From Sporichthya sp. (GTDB lineage Bacteria; Actinomycetota; Actinomycetes; Sporichthyales; Sporichthyaceae), in assembly GCF_013815995.1 (NCBI RefSeq), contig NZ_JACDFE010000005.1, positions 11,384 to 45,514 on the forward strand: 34,131 bases of DNA, read 5' to 3'. Shown here piece by piece: positions 9,165-18,268 of this stretch (positions within the stretch are counted from its first letter, which is position 1; each line of letters begins with the position of its first letter). A model generated the notes under the pieces. That model saw only the letters and a program-made list of their open reading frames with translations. It was not told where the DNA came from and ran no database searches. Position numbers and translations under genes: made by a program.

Positions 9165-9170
9165 GAGCCC

Positions 9171-9944
9171 GTGTACCGGTTCCTGCTGACGCCACGGTGG
9201 ATCGCGTTGCTCGTCGTCGCGCTGCTGACGGTGCCCGGCTGCCTGTGGCTGGCCGGCTGGCAGTTCGACCGTTTGCACGACGCCGAGCAGGAGAACTCCC
9301 AGGTGCGGGACAACTCGAAGGCACCGGCGCTGCCGTACGGCGAGCTGTCGCCGGTGGGGTCGGCGGTGAGGCCGGCGGACGAGTACCGAGCGGCGACCGT
9401 GACCGGCCGTTACGACGTCGAGCATCAGCTCTACGTGCGCAACCGCCCGCGCGACGGCAAGCAGGGCCTCCAGATCCTGACCCCGGTCATCACCACGGCC
9501 GGGGCGGCCGCGCTGGTGGACCGGGGCTGGATCAGCGCACCGATCGAGGGCGACCCGGCCCCGCCGGAGACCCCGGCGGGAACGGTCACCGTGACCGGTT
9601 ACCTGCGCCCCACCGAGGACCCCCGTCCGGCCGACGACCTCCCGTCGGCCCAGGTGCTCCGCATCGACGTGCCGGGGATCGCCGCGACGCTGCCCTATCC
9701 CGTCTACGGCGGGTACCTGGAGCTGGCCAGCCAGGAGCCGGCGGTGCCGGTGGTGGACGGCCGGTTCTCCCCCAACCCGAAGGAACTGCCGGATTCGAGC
9801 AGCGAACTGCTGCACCTCTCCTACGGCTGGCAGTGGTACGTCTTCGCGATGATCGGCCCGATCGGGTTGATCCTGCTGGCCCGGCGCGAGGCCGCCGAGC
9901 TGCGGTCCGCGTCAGCGCGCCAGGAGCGCGGGCAGCACGTCTGA
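9171..9944 (+). CDS. SURF1 family cytochrome c oxidase assembly protein
   Basis: The 257-residue protein has the SURF1 plan: an N-terminal helix (WIALLVVALLTVPGCLWLAGW) running into the conserved GWQFDRL, a periplasmic domain of about 180 residues with VTGRYD, LTPVITTAGAAALVDRGWI and VTVTGYLRP, and a C-terminal helix after YGWQWYVFAMIGPIGLILL. SURF1 helps insert heme A into subunit I of cytochrome aa3 oxidase. The product of ctaA at 30.85 kb makes heme A, so the two act in one pathway although they are 21 kb apart. The GTG start is supported by a -10 box. The 3' end overlaps the convergent sirtuin gene by 33 nt. Confidence 0.92.
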   Translation: MYRFLLTPRWIALLVVALLTVPGCLWLAGWQFDRLHDAEQENSQVRDNSKAPALPYGELSPVGSAVRPADEYRAATVTGRYDVEHQLYVRNRPRDGKQGLQILTPVITTAGAAALVDRGWISAPIEGDPAPPETPAGTVTVTGYLRPTEDPRPADDLPSAQVLRIDVPGIAATLPYPVYGGYLELASQEPAVPVVDGRFSPNPKELPDSSSELLHLSYGWQWYVFAMIGPIGLILLARREAAELRSASARQERGQHV

Positions 9945-10670
9945 GATCTCCTCGCGCACCAGCGCGGCGGCCATGTCGTCGTAGGGCGTTCGATCGGCGT
10001 TGACGATCACCAGCCTGGCCCCGCGCGAGACGGCGACCTCGCACAGTCCGGCGGCCGGCTGCACCTGCAGCGAGGTGCCGACCGCCAGGAAGACGTCGCA
10101 GTCGGCGGCCGCCCGGACGGCGGAGTCCAGGGCGTCGGCGCGCAGCGCCTGGCCGAAGGAGATGGTGGCGGCCTTCAGGATGCCGCCGCAGATCTCGCAC
10201 GGCGGGTCCGGCTCCCCGGCCGCGACCCGGGCCAGCCCCGCCTCCATGGTGGTGCGCGCGTTGCAGGTCAGGCACTCGACGCCGAACAAGGTGCCGTGCA
10301 GTTCCAGCACCCGTGCCGGGTCGGAGCCGGCCCGCTGGTGCAGCCCGTCGATGTTCTGGGTGAGCAGGGCCCGCAGCCGCCCGGCGCGCTCCAGGTCGAC
10401 GAGCGCGAGGTGGCCGGGGTTGGGCTGCGCGGTCCAGGCCGGGTGGTCGCGGCGGTTGATCCAGGCCGTCACCCGCAGCTGCGGGTCCCGGACGTACTCG
10501 TCGAGGGAGAACATCCGCTGCGCATCGGGGTTGAGGGTCCAGACCCCCTGCGGGCCGCGGAAGTCCGGAATCCCGGAGCCGGTGGAGATTCCGGCGCCGG
10601 TGAGGGCGGTGACCCGCTCGGCGGCACGGAACCAGTCGGCCACCTCGGCCACGTCGGTCATCGCTGTCAT
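9912..10670 (-). CDS. Sir2-type NAD-dependent protein deacylase (sirtuin)
   Basis: The 252-residue protein has all sirtuin hallmarks: GAGISTGSGIPDFRG for NAD binding, TQNIDGLHQRAG, the catalytic His in LELHGTL, and a zinc site with the pairs CLTC and CEIC. A later GTSLQVQPAAGL and a VNAD strand complete the Rossmann fold. It removes acyl groups from lysine using NAD; deacetylase and desuccinylase activity cannot be separated with certainty here. The start could be either ATG of MTAMTD. A TAAAAT box 18 nt upstream favours the first. It is convergent with SURF1 and divergent from the SDR gene. Confidence 0.93.
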   Translation of the reverse strand: MTAMTDVAEVADWFRAAERVTALTGAGISTGSGIPDFRGPQGVWTLNPDAQRMFSLDEYVRDPQLRVTAWINRRDHPAWTAQPNPGHLALVDLERAGRLRALLTQNIDGLHQRAGSDPARVLELHGTLFGVECLTCNARTTMEAGLARVAAGEPDPPCEICGGILKAATISFGQALRADALDSAVRAAADCDVFLAVGTSLQVQPAAGLCEVAVSRGARLVIVNADRTPYDDMAAALVREEISDVLPALLAR

Positions 10671-10688
10671 GAGGCTGTCACCGGGCCG

Positions 10689-10694
10689 ATTTTA
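10689..10694 (-). promoter_or_regulatory. Putative -10 box of the sirtuin gene
   Basis: TAAAAT followed by CGG on the minus strand, 18 nt before the ATG. The same TAAAATCGG string occurs before the ABC transporter at 14.63 kb. A perfect CGTGATCACG palindrome sits immediately upstream, at 10696-10705. Confidence 0.45.
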
Positions 10695-10797
10695 ACGTGA
10701 TCACGCTTGGTGATGTTGATCTTGAAATCCGAAGCTCCCTCCTACCTTCGCCGGACGGACCTGTGTCCCGGGTCCCTGACTCGGGCAGGATGCCGCC

Positions 10798-11559
10798 ATG
10801 GACCTGGGGCTGGACGGGCGCGTCTACGTGGTGACCGGCGGAAGTCGGGGTCTGGGCTTCGCGACGGCGTCGGTGCTCGTCTCCGAGGGGGCGCGGGTGG
10901 TGCTGGCCGCACGCGACGAAGCCTCGGTGACCGAGGCCGCGCAGAAGCTCGGGTCGGACGTGGCGTTGGGGCTGGCCGAGGACCTCGGCAAGCCGGGCAC
11001 CGCCGAGCGCCTGGTGGCCGCGGCCAACGCCCGTTTCGGCCAGTTCGACGGCGCGCTGATCAGCGTCGGCGGGCCGCCGGCCGGCACCGCGATGGACACC
11101 ACGGACGACCAGTGGCGCACCGGCTTCGAGACGGTGTTCCTCGGCGCGGTCCGTACCGCCCGGGCCGCCGCGAACGGCCTCGGCGACGGCGGCTCGATCT
11201 GCCTGGTGCTCTCCAGCTCGGTGCGCTCGCCGATCCCCGGGCTCGCCGTCTCCAACGGCCTGCGGCCGGGCCTGGCGATGGTGGCCAAGAGCCTGGCCGA
11301 CGAACTCGGCCCGCGCGGGGTGCGGGTGAACGCGCTGCTGCCGGGCCGGATCGCGACCGACCGGATCCGCGAACTCGACAGCCTGGGCGGCGCCGACCCC
11401 GAGGAGAACCGGGCGAAGCACAGCAACGCGATCCCGCTGCGGCGCTACGGCGAACCGACCGAGTTCGGTCGCGCCGCGGCCTTCCTGCTCAGCCCGGCCG
11501 CGTCCTACCTGACCGGCGTCATGCTGCCTGTCGACGGCGGAGCGCTGCGCTCCCTCTGA
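10798..11559 (+). CDS. SDR family protein lacking the canonical YxxxK pair
   Basis: The 253-residue product is a short-chain dehydrogenase/reductase by fold. It has the cofactor loop TGGSRGLG at residues 13-20, an SVGG segment in place of NNAG, LVLSSSVRSP with the usual Ser, and a C-terminal FLLSPAASYLTGVMLPVDGG. Where classical members have YxxxK, this one reads LAVSNGLRPGLAMVAK, so the catalytic Tyr and Lys appear to be replaced. An SDR subgroup with S-N-x-L-R at this place exists, so this is probably a natural divergent branch and not a sequencing error. Its reaction is unknown. The 3' end overlaps the convergent DUF4406-like gene by 41 nt. Confidence 0.85.
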   Translation: MDLGLDGRVYVVTGGSRGLGFATASVLVSEGARVVLAARDEASVTEAAQKLGSDVALGLAEDLGKPGTAERLVAAANARFGQFDGALISVGGPPAGTAMDTTDDQWRTGFETVFLGAVRTARAAANGLGDGGSICLVLSSSVRSPIPGLAVSNGLRPGLAMVAKSLADELGPRGVRVNALLPGRIATDRIRELDSLGGADPEENRAKHSNAIPLRRYGEPTEFGRAAAFLLSPAASYLTGVMLPVDGGALRSL

Positions 11560-12013
11560 ACGCCCGGGCCTGCCGAGCTTCCGAGACCAGCAGCACCGGG
11601 ACGCCCACCGTGCGGGCGGCAATCACTGCGATGTCGACCGCACCCGGCACGTCGAGCCAGCCGTCGAGCACGACAACCAGGTCGGCGGCGGCGGGGGCAG
11701 CGGCGTTCGCGGCGCGCCCGGTTCGCAGCTCGTCGACGCCGACCTCGGCGCCACGCCACCACAGCTGCTCATGGGGGCTGGTCACCTCGGCGCCGAGGGC
11801 CCGCAGCTCAGCAGCGGCCGCTTCGAACGCAGCGTCGACGGGGTGCGCGATCAGGCCCAGGTCGAACAGGCCGGCGGCAAGGGCCGCGTAACCGGCCGGG
11901 TCGAGGCACGTACGCGGTCCGGCCAGGTAGACCCGGACCCCATCGAGATGGCCCCAGGTCACGCCACTGTAGGTAGCAACGCGATCACCGGCAGTCGTCG
12001 GAATCGTCCGCAT
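11519..12013 (-). CDS. DUF4406/nucleoside deoxyribosyltransferase-like protein
   Basis: The 164-residue product contains VRVYLAGPRT, then a helix, ALGAEVTSPHEQLWW, and AADLVVVLDGWLDVPGAVDIAVIAARTVGVPVLLV. This order (Y-x-A-G-P, S-P, a D-then-W element, and a late helix-strand) is that of the nucleoside 2-deoxyribosyltransferase-like fold, including DUF4406. The catalytic Glu that NDT enzymes carry in the last helix seems to be Asp (AVDIAV), so activity is uncertain. I chose the ATG at 12013, which has GAGGAGG five nt upstream, over the track start at 12031. It lies 99 nt downstream of another small leftward gene with a similar C-terminal end. Confidence 0.6.
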   Translation of the reverse strand: MRTIPTTAGDRVATYSGVTWGHLDGVRVYLAGPRTCLDPAGYAALAAGLFDLGLIAHPVDAAFEAAAAELRALGAEVTSPHEQLWWRGAEVGVDELRTGRAANAAAPAAADLVVVLDGWLDVPGAVDIAVIAARTVGVPVLLVSEARQARAFRGSAALRRRQAA

Positions 12014-12067
12014 GTGCACCTCCTCGTCCACCGCATATCGGCGGAGAGGCCCCAGACGTTTCTGTGA

Positions 12068-12085
12068 CTCACCCGTACGGGTGAG
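12068..12085. promoter_or_regulatory. Perfect 18-bp palindrome CTCACCCGTACGGGTGAG
   Basis: The two 9-base halves are exactly complementary with no spacer. It sits 55 nt before the DUF4406-like start and 27 nt past the stop of the upstream gene. As RNA it could fold into a 7-bp hairpin with loop GTAC, but no T-run follows, so a protein-binding site is more likely. Confidence 0.5.
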
Positions 12086-12112
12086 AGCGCAGCGTGAACG
12101 TCAGGTTGAAGG

Positions 12113-12595
12113 TCAGGACTGGACGAGCGCCCGCAGCGGCACCGCGGGGGTGCCGCAGCGCTGCGCCTGCGCAAGCACGTTGGCGTCGTTCTCGTACTGC
12201 CCGGTCAGCACGATCAGGTCGGCGGTGCGGACCTGATCGTCCGTCGGCAGCCCGGCCGAGGCCGGCTGGTCGAACTCGGTCGGTCCAATGTCTTCGAGGA
12301 CGACGACGATCCCGGCGGCCCACATCGCCTCGACGGCGGAGACCCACTGCAGGTCGTTCTCCAGGCCCACGACGTGGACCTTGACCCGGCGGAAGATCGA
12401 GCCGTAGACGACGGCGGCGACGCGCTCGGCGTCCCGTACTCCGGCGTAGACCAGGCGGGCGGCGCGCAGCTCACGGGAGGCGTCGGTCTCCTCGGAGAGC
12501 CGCGACCGGCTCCACGAAGGGTCCGGGGACTCCCCCTCGGTCGAGAACGCCTCAAACGGCGACTCGGCCCCGTACTCGCGCTCGAACTCCGACAT
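12113..12595 (-). CDS. Hypothetical protein with Rossmann-like NDT-type C-terminus
   Basis: I do not recognise this 160-residue protein. Residues 1-50 are acidic and Ser-rich, probably flexible. Residues about 66-160 alternate strands and helices: VKVHVVGLEND, GIVVVLEDIG, ADLIVLTGQYENDANVLAQAQRCGTPAVPL. The last segment resembles the end of the neighbouring DUF4406-like protein (ADLVVVLDGW...GVPVLLV), so the two may be remote relatives. The family's catalytic Glu is not evident. The ATG at 12595 has GGGGGAG upstream. The two genes probably form one leftward unit with a palindrome between them. No predicted partner enzyme or mobile element is adjacent. Confidence 0.6.
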   Translation of the reverse strand: MSEFEREYGAESPFEAFSTEGESPDPSWSRSRLSEETDASRELRAARLVYAGVRDAERVAAVVYGSIFRRVKVHVVGLENDLQWVSAVEAMWAAGIVVVLEDIGPTEFDQPASAGLPTDDQVRTADLIVLTGQYENDANVLAQAQRCGTPAVPLRALVQS

Positions 12596-12747
12596 CTACT
12601 CCCCCATGGCCGCTCACCGGGCGCTTCTGACCAGCACTGGCCCGACCGGTAGCGCTATGACGCAGGGGGGTTCCGTGCGGACTCCACGAGCCCGGAAACC
12701 ATACGTTCGGATGATCTTTCGTTGAGCCGTACGAGGAGACCTTCGCG

Positions 12748-14601
12748 TCAAACCGGGGCGAACTGGGTCCGGTAGAGCTCGGCGTAAAGGCGCCCGGCGG
12801 CGAGCAGTTCGGCGTGTCGGCCGCGCTCGACAATGCGGCCGGAATCGACCACCAGGATCTGATCCGCCGCCCGCACCGTGGACAGCCGGTGCGCGATGAC
12901 GATCGAGGTGCGCCCGGCCAGCGTGTTCGCCAGGGCCCGCTGCACCGCCGCCTCGGACTCCGAGTCCAGGTGCGCGGTGGCCTCGTCCAGCACCACCACC
13001 GCGGGCGCCTTGATCAGCAGGCGGGCCAGGGCCAGGCGCTGCTTCTCCCCGCCGGAGAGCCGGTAGCCGCGGTCACCGACCACGGTGTCCAGGCCTCGCG
13101 GCAGCGATTCGACCAGCTCGAGGATCTGGGCGTCCCGACAGGCGGCCAACAGCTCCTCATCCGTGGCGCCGGGCTTGGCGTAGCGCAGGTTGGACCGGAT
13201 CGTGTCGTGGAACATGTGGGCGTCCTGGGTGACCACCCCGACGGTGTCGTGCAACGACGCGAGCGTGAGGTCGCGGACATCGACGCCGCCGACCCGTACC
13301 TCGCCGGCGGTGACGTCGTAGAGCCGGGCGACCAGGTGGGAGATCGTGGTCTTGCCGGCCCCGGAGGGCCCGACCAGCGCGACCAGTTGGCCGGGTTCGA
13401 CCCGGAAGCTGGCGTCGAAGAGCACCTGCTCGGACGGGCCGCGCTCGCGAATCGCGATCGACTCCAGCGAGGCGAGTGACACCTCGTCAGGTCCGGGGTA
13501 GCGGAAGTCGACCGAGTCGAACTCGACCGCGACCGGGCCGGGCGGAACCCTCTGTGCGCCGGGCCGCTCGGCGATCATCGGGGCCAGGTCGAGTACCTCG
13601 AAGACCCGGTCGAAGGAGACCAGCGCCGAGGCCACGTCGACCCGCACGTTGGCCAGGGCGGTCAGCGGTGCGTAGAGCCGGCTGAGCAACGCGGCGAGCG
13701 CCAGCAGGGTGCCGACCGAAAGCTCCCCGGAGATCGCCAGGTTGCCGCCGACGCCGTAGACCACCGCGGTGGCCAGCGAGGCGACCAGCACCATCGAGGC
13801 GAAGAAGAACCGGTTGGCCATCGCGATCTTCACGCCGATCTGGCGGACCTCCGCGGCGGCGTCGTCGAAGCGCGCCGTCTCCTCCCCGGGCCGGCCGAAG
13901 AGCTTGACCAGCAGGGCGCCGGAGACGTTGAACCGCTCGGCCATCGTGATGTTCATATCGGCGTTGAAGTCCATCGATTCCCGGGTCAGTTCCTGCAGCC
14001 GCCGCCCGACGTACTTGGCCGGGATGACGAACACCGGCAGCATCGCCAGCGCCAGGAGCGTGACCTGCCAGGACAGGTAGAGCATCGCGATGGAGACCAT
14101 CACCAGGCTGACCGAGTTGGCCACGACGCCGGACAGCGTCGAGGTGAACGCGGACTGGGCGCCGAGCACGTCGCTGTTGAGCCGGGAGATCAGGGCGCCG
14201 GTCTGGGTCCGGGTGAAGAACGCGACCGGCATCTGTTGCACATGGGCGAAGACCGTGGTGCGCAGGTCGTAGATCAGGCCCTCACCGATCCGCGCGGAGT
14301 ACCAGCGCTGGATCAACGTGAGGATCGCGTCCGCGATGGCGATCACCGCAACCACGAGCGCGAGGGTGGTGACCAGCGAGCGGTCTCCCGGGATCACGCC
14401 GTCGTCGATGACCTTCCTGAGCAGCAGCGGCGTGGCGACGATGAGCATCGAGTCCAGCACGACCAGCGTGATGAACCACGCGATCCAGGCGCGGTAGGAC
14501 TGGGCGTACCCCAAAATGCGACGCGCCGTCCCCTTGGCCGCCTTGCCGGGCTTGACCTTGGTGTAGGCCCGGTAGGTCGACCACGGGGACAGCTGCGTCA
14601 C
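12748..14601 (-). CDS. ABC-type multidrug/lipid half-transporter (permease-ATPase fusion)
   Basis: The 617-residue protein joins an N-terminal six-helix ABC exporter membrane domain (about residues 30-330, with helix 1 WIAWFITLVVLDSMLIVATPLLL) to a nucleotide-binding domain (about 350-610). The ATPase has Walker A GPSGAGKTT, signature LSGGEKQR, Walker B VVVLDEATAHLD and the switch His in VIAHRLS. It should act as a homodimer or with a second half-transporter; none is adjacent, so a homodimer is more likely. Such MsbA/LmrA-like exporters move lipids or drugs outward. The GTG start has AGGAG four nt upstream, and a TAAAAT box lies 29 nt upstream. The gene stands alone between the NDT-like pair and the VOC gene. 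Confidence 0.92.
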   Translation of the reverse strand: MTQLSPWSTYRAYTKVKPGKAAKGTARRILGYAQSYRAWIAWFITLVVLDSMLIVATPLLLRKVIDDGVIPGDRSLVTTLALVVAVIAIADAILTLIQRWYSARIGEGLIYDLRTTVFAHVQQMPVAFFTRTQTGALISRLNSDVLGAQSAFTSTLSGVVANSVSLVMVSIAMLYLSWQVTLLALAMLPVFVIPAKYVGRRLQELTRESMDFNADMNITMAERFNVSGALLVKLFGRPGEETARFDDAAAEVRQIGVKIAMANRFFFASMVLVASLATAVVYGVGGNLAISGELSVGTLLALAALLSRLYAPLTALANVRVDVASALVSFDRVFEVLDLAPMIAERPGAQRVPPGPVAVEFDSVDFRYPGPDEVSLASLESIAIRERGPSEQVLFDASFRVEPGQLVALVGPSGAGKTTISHLVARLYDVTAGEVRVGGVDVRDLTLASLHDTVGVVTQDAHMFHDTIRSNLRYAKPGATDEELLAACRDAQILELVESLPRGLDTVVGDRGYRLSGGEKQRLALARLLIKAPAVVVLDEATAHLDSESEAAVQRALANTLAGRTSIVIAHRLSTVRAADQILVVDSGRIVERGRHAELLAAGRLYAELYRTQFAPV

Positions 14602-14629
14602 GGTGCTCCTGGCGTAGTCATCTGATCCG

Positions 14630-14635
14630 ATTTTA
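14630..14635 (-). promoter_or_regulatory. Putative -10 box of the ABC half-transporter gene
   Basis: TAAAAT followed by CGG on the minus strand, upstream of an AGGAG ribosome site and the GTG at 14601. The implied leader is about 20 nt. Confidence 0.45.
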
Positions 14636-14676
14636 GTGACAGGACCACGGAGACGCTTCGCTGATCAATCAGGGGT

Positions 14677-15093
14677 TCAGTTCGCCCAGTCGGCGGAGCT
14701 CATGCCGTCGGCGTGACCGTCCGGCCACTGGACCAACTCGATCCGGTTGCCGTCCGGATCGACGATCCAGGTCGTGAGGAAGTCTGCAGATCCGTCGGGC
14801 GATCTCGGCACTTCGGCATCGATGCCCTGGTCGGCGAGCTCGGCGAGGGTGACGTCCATGGAGTCGACGTGGATGACGATGTGGTTGAGGTTGCTTCTGC
14901 CTTCAACTGCCGGCTCCCCGGGGTTGTGCACGAGTTCGATGGTGACGAACTCGTCGCCGGGAAGTTTGAGCATGGTCAGATGGCCCTGGCCGGACTCGGG
15001 GACGCTGCCGATGATCCCGTAGCCCACGGCGGTGTAGAACCCGATCGCGCGCTCAAGATCGGTAACGCGGAGGCCGATGTGCAGGGTCCTCAA
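14677..15093 (-). CDS. VOC (glyoxalase/bleomycin-resistance fold) family protein
   Basis: The 138-residue protein has two beta-alpha-beta-beta-beta repeats of the vicinal oxygen chelate fold: LRTLHIGLRVTDLERAIGFYTAVGY, then NHIVIHVDSMDVTLAELADQGI and IVDPDGNRIELVQWP. His5, Glu (IELVH) and the second-half His and Glu (NHIVIH, RIELVQ) are at the usual metal positions, as in lactoylglutathione lyase and methylmalonyl-CoA epimerase. The exact reaction is not known. The TTG start at 15093 is supported by TAGGAGG, whose TAG is also the stop of the upstream enoyl-CoA hydratase gene. The track ORF is extended far upstream in a wrong reading of that gene. The pairing with a crotonase suggests a shared acyl-CoA substrate. 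Confidence 0.82.
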   Translation of the reverse strand: MRTLHIGLRVTDLERAIGFYTAVGYGIIGSVPESGQGHLTMLKLPGDEFVTIELVHNPGEPAVEGRSNLNHIVIHVDSMDVTLAELADQGIDAEVPRSPDGSADFLTTWIVDPDGNRIELVQWPDGHADGMSSADWAN

Positions 15094-15104
15094 CCGTCGA
15101 CCTC

Positions 15105-15920
15105 CTAACGCCCGGCGGTGATCCGCGCCGTCATGGCGCGGATCAGCGGCACCTGGGTCTCGCGCTCCGCCCGGGCCTGCTCGATCGCGTCGCGGCGGTC
15201 TGCACCGAGCAGCAGTTCCTTCACCGCCACCCCGGGCGCCGGGACAGTCGCGAGCAACGCGGCCACCTGGGCCGCCACCGCGGACTCCAGCTCGGCGAGC
15301 GGAACCACGGCCTGCGCGATACCGAGACGGCCGGCTTCGGCCGCGTCGATCCAGCGCGAGGTCGCGCAGATCTCCAGCGCACGCGAGTACCCGACGCGGT
15401 CGTAGAGCGGCTTGGTGCCGGTCAGGTCCGGGATCAGGCCGAGCGCGTTCTCCTTCATGCAGAACTTGGCGTCGTCGGCGGCGATCAGCAGGTCGGGTGA
15501 GAGCGCGAGCTGGAAGCCACCGCCGACCGCCGCGCCCTGCACCGCCGCAATCGTGATCCAGCGCGGGTCCCGCATCCAGAGAAAGCCCTGCTGCCAGATC
15601 CCGATCCGCTCCGCGATCCCGGCGTCGTCCATGCCCGAGATGATCGAGCCCAACGAACCCTCGCCCGGCACGCCCTCCGGGCTGGCCAATCGCAGGTCCA
15701 GCCCGGCGCAGAAGGTCTGGCCCTCGCCCCGGATGACGACCACGCGCACCTCGGCCGGCAGGAGCTCCGGGACGGCCCCGAGAGCCAGCCACATCGTCGG
15801 CGTCATCGCATTGCGACGGTCCGCGCGGTCGAGCACGACCGTGGCCGCGGCCCCGTCGATCTCCAGGCGGATGCCGCCGGCGATGAGGACCTCGGACTTC
15901 ACCACGGTCATTTCGCTCAT
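15105..15920 (-). CDS. Enoyl-CoA hydratase/isomerase (crotonase) family protein
   Basis: The 271-residue protein follows the crotonase fold: VVLDRADRRNAMTPTMW, the oxyanion-hole strand VVVIRGEGQTFCAGLDL, and AAVQGAAVGGGFQLALSPDLLIAADDAKFCMKENALGLIPD. At the place of the first catalytic Glu of enoyl-CoA hydratase it has Gln (GGGFQ), while the second Glu is kept (KFCMKEN). It may therefore be an isomerase or another crotonase activity and not a plain hydratase. I start it at the ATG at 15920, which has a TAGGGT -10 box 7 nt upstream; an in-frame ATG at 15911 is possible. It is followed after 11 nt by the VOC gene, and the two make an operon. Confidence 0.85.
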   Translation of the reverse strand: MSEMTVVKSEVLIAGGIRLEIDGAAATVVLDRADRRNAMTPTMWLALGAVPELLPAEVRVVVIRGEGQTFCAGLDLRLASPEGVPGEGSLGSIISGMDDAGIAERIGIWQQGFLWMRDPRWITIAAVQGAAVGGGFQLALSPDLLIAADDAKFCMKENALGLIPDLTGTKPLYDRVGYSRALEICATSRWIDAAEAGRLGIAQAVVPLAELESAVAAQVAALLATVPAPGVAVKELLLGADRRDAIEQARAERETQVPLIRAMTARITAGR

Positions 15921-15927
15921 GACGCCG

Positions 15928-15933
15928 ACCCTA
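15928..15933 (-). promoter_or_regulatory. Putative leaderless -10 box of the crotonase-VOC operon
   Basis: TAGGGT on the minus strand, then CGGCGTC and the ATG at 15920. The nearest arm of the large inverted repeat begins 21 bases further upstream, over the expected -35. Confidence 0.5.
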
Positions 15934-15953
15934 CTGACCGTGCACAGACTCTC

Positions 15954-16013
15954 CCGATAGTGGAGTTGAACACCGGTCTCGGCGCTCGGGGCGGTGTCCA
16001 ACTCCACTATCGG
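15954..16013. repeat. Long inverted repeat, ~22-bp arms
   Basis: CCGATAGTGGAGTTGAACACCG (15954-15975) pairs with CGGTGTCCAACTCCACTATCGG (15992-16013) with a single G-T mismatch, around a 16-base GC-rich centre. It lies between the crotonase promoter and the HTH gene's terminator. No T-run follows it, so it is not an ordinary terminator. It may be an operator, a processing site or a small mobile repeat. Confidence 0.75.
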
Positions 16014-16019
16014 CGCACA

Positions 16020-16054
16020 AAGAACCGGCCGACGCACGGCGACGGCCGGTTCTT
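16020..16054 (-). terminator. Probable terminator of the HTH gene
   Basis: AAGAACCGGCC and GGCCGGTTCTT form a perfect 11-bp stem with a 13-nt loop, 28 nt past the HTH gene stop. On the minus strand the stem ends in GGTTCTTTG, a weak U tract. It follows only that gene, so the direction is leftward. Confidence 0.65.
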
Positions 16055-16081
16055 GTGTGCTCAAGCGGAGGTGTCCAGGCG

Positions 16082-16297
16082 TTAGGCCTTGACCTTGCCC
16101 CGGGTTGCGCCGCCACGGCCGCGGAGGGTGACTCCGGATTCGGTCAGCATGCGGTGGACGAACCCGTAGGAACGCCCGGTCTCCTCGGCGAGGGCGCGAA
16201 TGCTGCGCCCCTGGCCGTACTTCTTCTTCAGGTCGCCAGCAAGACGCTCTCGCGCGCTGCCGGTGACTCGGCTTCCCTTCCGAAGGGTTTCGGCCAC
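16082..16297 (-). CDS. Small helix-turn-helix DNA-binding protein
   Basis: This 71-residue basic protein has a single HTH: ARERLAGDLKKKYGQGRSIRALAEETGRSYGFVHRMLTESGV, where SIRALAEETGRSYGFVHRML is the helix-turn-helix, followed by a basic tail LRGRGGATRGK. Nearly the same short protein is found widely in Streptomyces and relatives, usually annotated as an HTH domain protein without a known target. The basic ends suggest a nucleoid-associated or repressor role, which is inference. I start it at the GTG at 16297 with GGAGG seven nt upstream, because the extra 48 residues of the track ORF do not look conserved. The spacer upstream (16298-16480) is its likely promoter region. Confidence 0.85.
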   Translation of the reverse strand: MAETLRKGSRVTGSARERLAGDLKKKYGQGRSIRALAEETGRSYGFVHRMLTESGVTLRGRGGATRGKVKA

Positions 16298-16480
16298 GGT
16301 GGTGCCTCCGATCGAACTGTCGCATAAACGCGAACCGGTCTCTGACCCCGAGACCTGCATGATCGGCTTGATGGACAGCAAAGGTGAGGGTGTTCCGCGA
16401 AACAGGTGACGCCAGGCATATGACGTACTGGCAGATGTCATGCCCTACCGGAACGAACTGGCCCAGATCGTCAAAAACGA

Positions 16481-18079
<1,599 letters not shown>

Positions 18080-18268
18080 GCCGTGCAGTAAGAGAAGCTC
18101 ACTGGCCGGAGTTTACCGGCGGTTCCGGCCGGAGATTCCCCACCGAACCCACGGGGCCTGTGGTCCGAATCACCCTCGGGCTACGCTGGTCCCGCCCGCA
18201 AACGAACCGTTCCGGCGCCTCCCCCACGTCCCGGGGGGTCGCAGGCAGACCGACTCGAAAGCTGGCGC

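Noticed and set aside
8881-9170. Molybdenum cofactor riboswitch in the moaA leader
   Set aside because: I could not find the conserved Moco RNA helices; only a short palindrome is visible, which is better explained as a protein operator.
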